A program made the translations under genes and the position numbers. A stretch of 7,074 nt of DNA. Origin: Kiloniellaceae bacterium (lineage in GTDB: Bacteria > Pseudomonadota > Alphaproteobacteria > Kiloniellales > Kiloniellaceae). The notes beneath the pieces were generated by a model. The model had not been told where the DNA came from, did no database searches, and saw only the letters and a list, made by a program, of their open reading frames with translations. Location: positions 1-7,074 of the forward strand of contig JANQKX010000047.1 in the NCBI GenBank assembly GCA_028280915.1, read 5' to 3'. Below are positions 5,396-7,074 of the stretch, one piece after another; within the stretch, counting starts at the first letter, position 1, and each line of letters begins with the position of its first letter.

Positions 5396-7074
5396 TTAGA
5401 AAGAACCGCCCCAGCCGCGGTTGTTGTAGGCAAAGCCGTCAACAACCTTGCCGCCGCCGGTAATGCTGTATTCATCCGAGCAACGGTGCATCTGGTTCAT
5501 GCCCACGGTCATGGCCTTGATGTTGCTGCCCGTATCCAAGGCGATGCAGGTGTTCATCGCTTGGAAGTAGTTCTCGGTGATCTCCAGGTCTTCCACGCTG
5601 GCGGTCCCCACCGCCTCCACGTTGACACCGACCGTGGTGGTCCCGTTCACCTTGGGGAAGTAAAACCGGTTGCCGGAAATCCGAATGGCCCGGGCGGTCT
5701 CGCCCGCTTCCACGAAGATATCCACGCCCAGCATCAGCTTGGTAGCCGACGAATTGAACTGGTACACCGTGTTTTCGGCAACCACGACGTTTTCCTTGTT
5801 ACCCTGGATCAGGAAGGCGGCGTCGCCGGCGTGGTTGTGCACGTGATTGCCCGTGATGGTGATGTTGCGATGGGTGCCGCCCGGCGCCACTTCCACCGCC
5901 GCGTCGGTGCAGCCGTCGAACTGGTTTTCGGACACGATGGCGTTTTGTGACTGGATCCACACGCAGCTGTAGTTGTCGAGATCCATGTCCCGATTGCGCA
6001 CCGTGTTGTTGGTCACGATGCTCTGGCCGGCGCAGTGACCTTGGCTGCAAGCCTCGATGTCCTCGTCCCCATCGTAACCGGCAATCATGATCGCGCCTTC
6101 CCGCGCGCCACAGTCACTGAGGGTGTTGTTCTTGACCGTCACGTGCTGGGCCTTGGTATAGATGCAAGCCGTGTTCTGCTCATTGGAGTCATAGATGTTC
6201 GAGCACATGTTCTCGGTGATATCGATGTTGCGGCCGCTGGCGTAGATGCAGGAGACGACCGAGCCGCCCGTGGTCCCGTTGCCGTCGATGTCCTGGATGA
6301 CGTTGCCGGCAATCAGGAAGGAGCGGCGTTCATTCACCTCGCTGGCGCTATCGGAGTCCGACAGGAAGCCGAGCTGGATGCCGCGCTTGCCGCCGGATTG
6401 ATAGTTGTTGAGGATCATCACGTCCTCGTACATGCCGCCGAAGGCGTAAAGACCCTCGCCATTATTGTCCATGTGAACCGTGTTACCGCTCACCCGCATG
6501 CGGCCGATCTTCGCGTTGGCATTCTCCGAATTGTCGGACCAGCGCAGGCACCAGGTGGACACGTTTTCCCACTGATTGTTTTCGCAAACGAATTCGGGCA
6601 CGGTGCCGTCCAGGGAGTCGTTGGCAACGATAAAGTCACCGCCGTTCTTGAAGGACAGGTTATAAAGTCCGACGCTGGCGCCGTCCTGTAGCACAAAGTT
6701 CTCACCGGCGCCGATATCGATGTGGGTGCTTTCCTTGGCGTCATCCTCGCCAAAAAAGACCACGTTCTTGCTCCAGGGGTGGTTGCTGGTGCTTTTCAAT
6801 ACGCAGCGGGAGCCGGCCGGAATGAAAAACCGTCCGCCGTCGTTCACCGCCTTTTCAAAGGCCGGGCTATCGTCGGCGCTGCCGTTGCAGGCCGCGTTGT
6901 AAGGGGCCGCGGTGATGTCAAAGACCGCCGGGTCCCCCACCACGTTTGCCTGCGCCACGGAATCGTTGTCGACAACGGGGCTATTGGGCTCGGACCCGCC
7001 GGGCCCCTCGCCGGTCTGCGGCTCTTCAGGTGTCGTGGGGTCCTCTGAAGCGGTCGGCTCCTCGTTCTGCGTCG
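5396..7074 (-). CDS. Parallel beta-helix (pectate-lyase-like) surface or secreted protein, 5' partial
   Basis: The minus-strand frame stays open to the right edge, so the N-terminus is missing; a GTG at 6958 is internal, not the start. Residues below count from that codon. About 38 visible residues before it form a Pro/Glu/Thr/Ser-rich linker. Residues 13-55 resemble the N-terminal cap of pectate-lyase-superfamily proteins (ADDSPAFEKAVNDGGRFFIPAG). Then come at least twelve beta-helix coils, each marked by a phrase such as VSGNTVH (156), IAGNVIQD (216), VKNNTLSD (275), ITGNHVHN (368) and ITENYFQA (459), about 25-40 residues apart, giving an Asn ladder. The protein is acidic and has 14 Cys, fitting an extracytoplasmic location with disulfides. 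Such folds act as polysaccharide lyases, hydrolases, epimerases or adhesins; no catalytic set is identifiable. An intrinsic terminator follows. It is convergent with, and probably unrelated to, the plus-strand genes. Confidence 0.82.
   Translation of the reverse strand, partial: TQNEEPTASEDPTTPEEPQTGEGPGGSEPNSPVVDNDSVAQANVVGDPAVFDITAAPYNAACNGSADDSPAFEKAVNDGGRFFIPAGSRCVLKSTSNHPWSKNVVFFGEDDAKESTHIDIGAGENFVLQDGASVGLYNLSFKNGGDFIVANDSLDGTVPEFVCENNQWENVSTWCLRWSDNSENANAKIGRMRVSGNTVHMDNNGEGLYAFGGMYEDVMILNNYQSGGKRGIQLGFLSDSDSASEVNERRSFLIAGNVIQDIDGNGTTGGSVVSCIYASGRNIDITENMCSNIYDSNEQNTACIYTKAQHVTVKNNTLSDCGAREGAIMIAGYDGDEDIEACSQGHCAGQSIVTNNTVRNRDMDLDNYSCVWIQSQNAIVSENQFDGCTDAAVEVAPGGTHRNITITGNHVHNHAGDAAFLIQGNKENVVVAENTVYQFNSSATKLMLGVDIFVEAGETARAIRISGNRFYFPKVNGTTTVGVNVEAVGTASVEDLEITENYFQAMNTCIALDTGSNIKAMTVGMNQMHRCSDEYSITGGGKVVDGFAYNNRGWGGSF

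Noticed and set aside
5369..5950. Plus-strand frames within the beta-helix gene
   Set aside because: They are His/Val-rich translations antisense to a clear coil-repeat protein and begin inside the terminator flank; no ribosome-binding site or domain was seen.
1..7074. Defence island, toxin-antitoxin, phage or integrative element
   Set aside because: No nuclease, integrase, transposase, toxin or attachment-site repeat is visible; all genes belong to metabolic, regulatory or surface-protein families.

Overview
The window is GC-rich and densely coding, and looks like chromosomal DNA from a Gram-negative bacterium. A proteobacterium, possibly an alphaproteobacterium, fits the gene families best, but there is no rRNA, tRNA or housekeeping marker here to fix the taxon. 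I found no CRISPR array, insertion sequence, phage gene or RNA gene.

Layout. (1) Positions 1-845 (+) hold the C-terminal part of a trimethylamine methyltransferase (MttB/COG5598)-family protein, cut by the left edge. (2) Positions 851-1942 (+) encode a LacI-family repressor starting 5 nt after the methyltransferase stop, probably the local regulator of that catabolic unit. (3) Positions 1943-2212 are non-coding, with one GC-rich hairpin. (4) Positions 2213-3499 (+) encode a beta-lactamase-fold serine hydrolase resembling 6-aminohexanoate-dimer hydrolase (NylB). With no gap at all, 3500-4342 (+) encodes an aminoglycoside/hydroxyurea-type small-molecule kinase (APH fold). The two are evidently co-translated. 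(5) Positions 4343-4613 are a leader region with a candidate sigma70-type promoter, an unattached Shine-Dalgarno sequence and three tandem 16-bp repeats, each opening with ATGA. (6) Positions 4614-5318 (+) encode a fumarylacetoacetate hydrolase (FAH)-superfamily enzyme with the full FAHD1/fumarylpyruvate hydrolase-type active-site set. (7) A strong hairpin at 5343-5368 separates it from a convergent minus-strand gene (5396 to beyond 7074). That gene encodes an Asx-rich parallel beta-helix protein of pectate-lyase-like fold, joined to a Pro/Glu/Thr/Ser-rich linker and cut by the right edge.

How the genes may work together. The plus-strand genes look like accessory catabolism: removal of a methyl group from a methylated amine, hydrolysis of an amide or ester, phosphorylation of a small molecule, and cleavage of an acylpyruvate-type C-C bond, with a LacI-type sensor. 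No single named pathway links them and the substrates cannot be read from the sequence. The beta-helix gene is transcribed the other way from its own promoter outside the window and is probably a separate unit for an exported protein.

The most unusual things seen are the repeat-borne cascade of overlapping ATGA start/stop signals ahead of the FAH gene and the zero-gap hydrolase-kinase pair. I saw no convincing evidence of a wholly new system.
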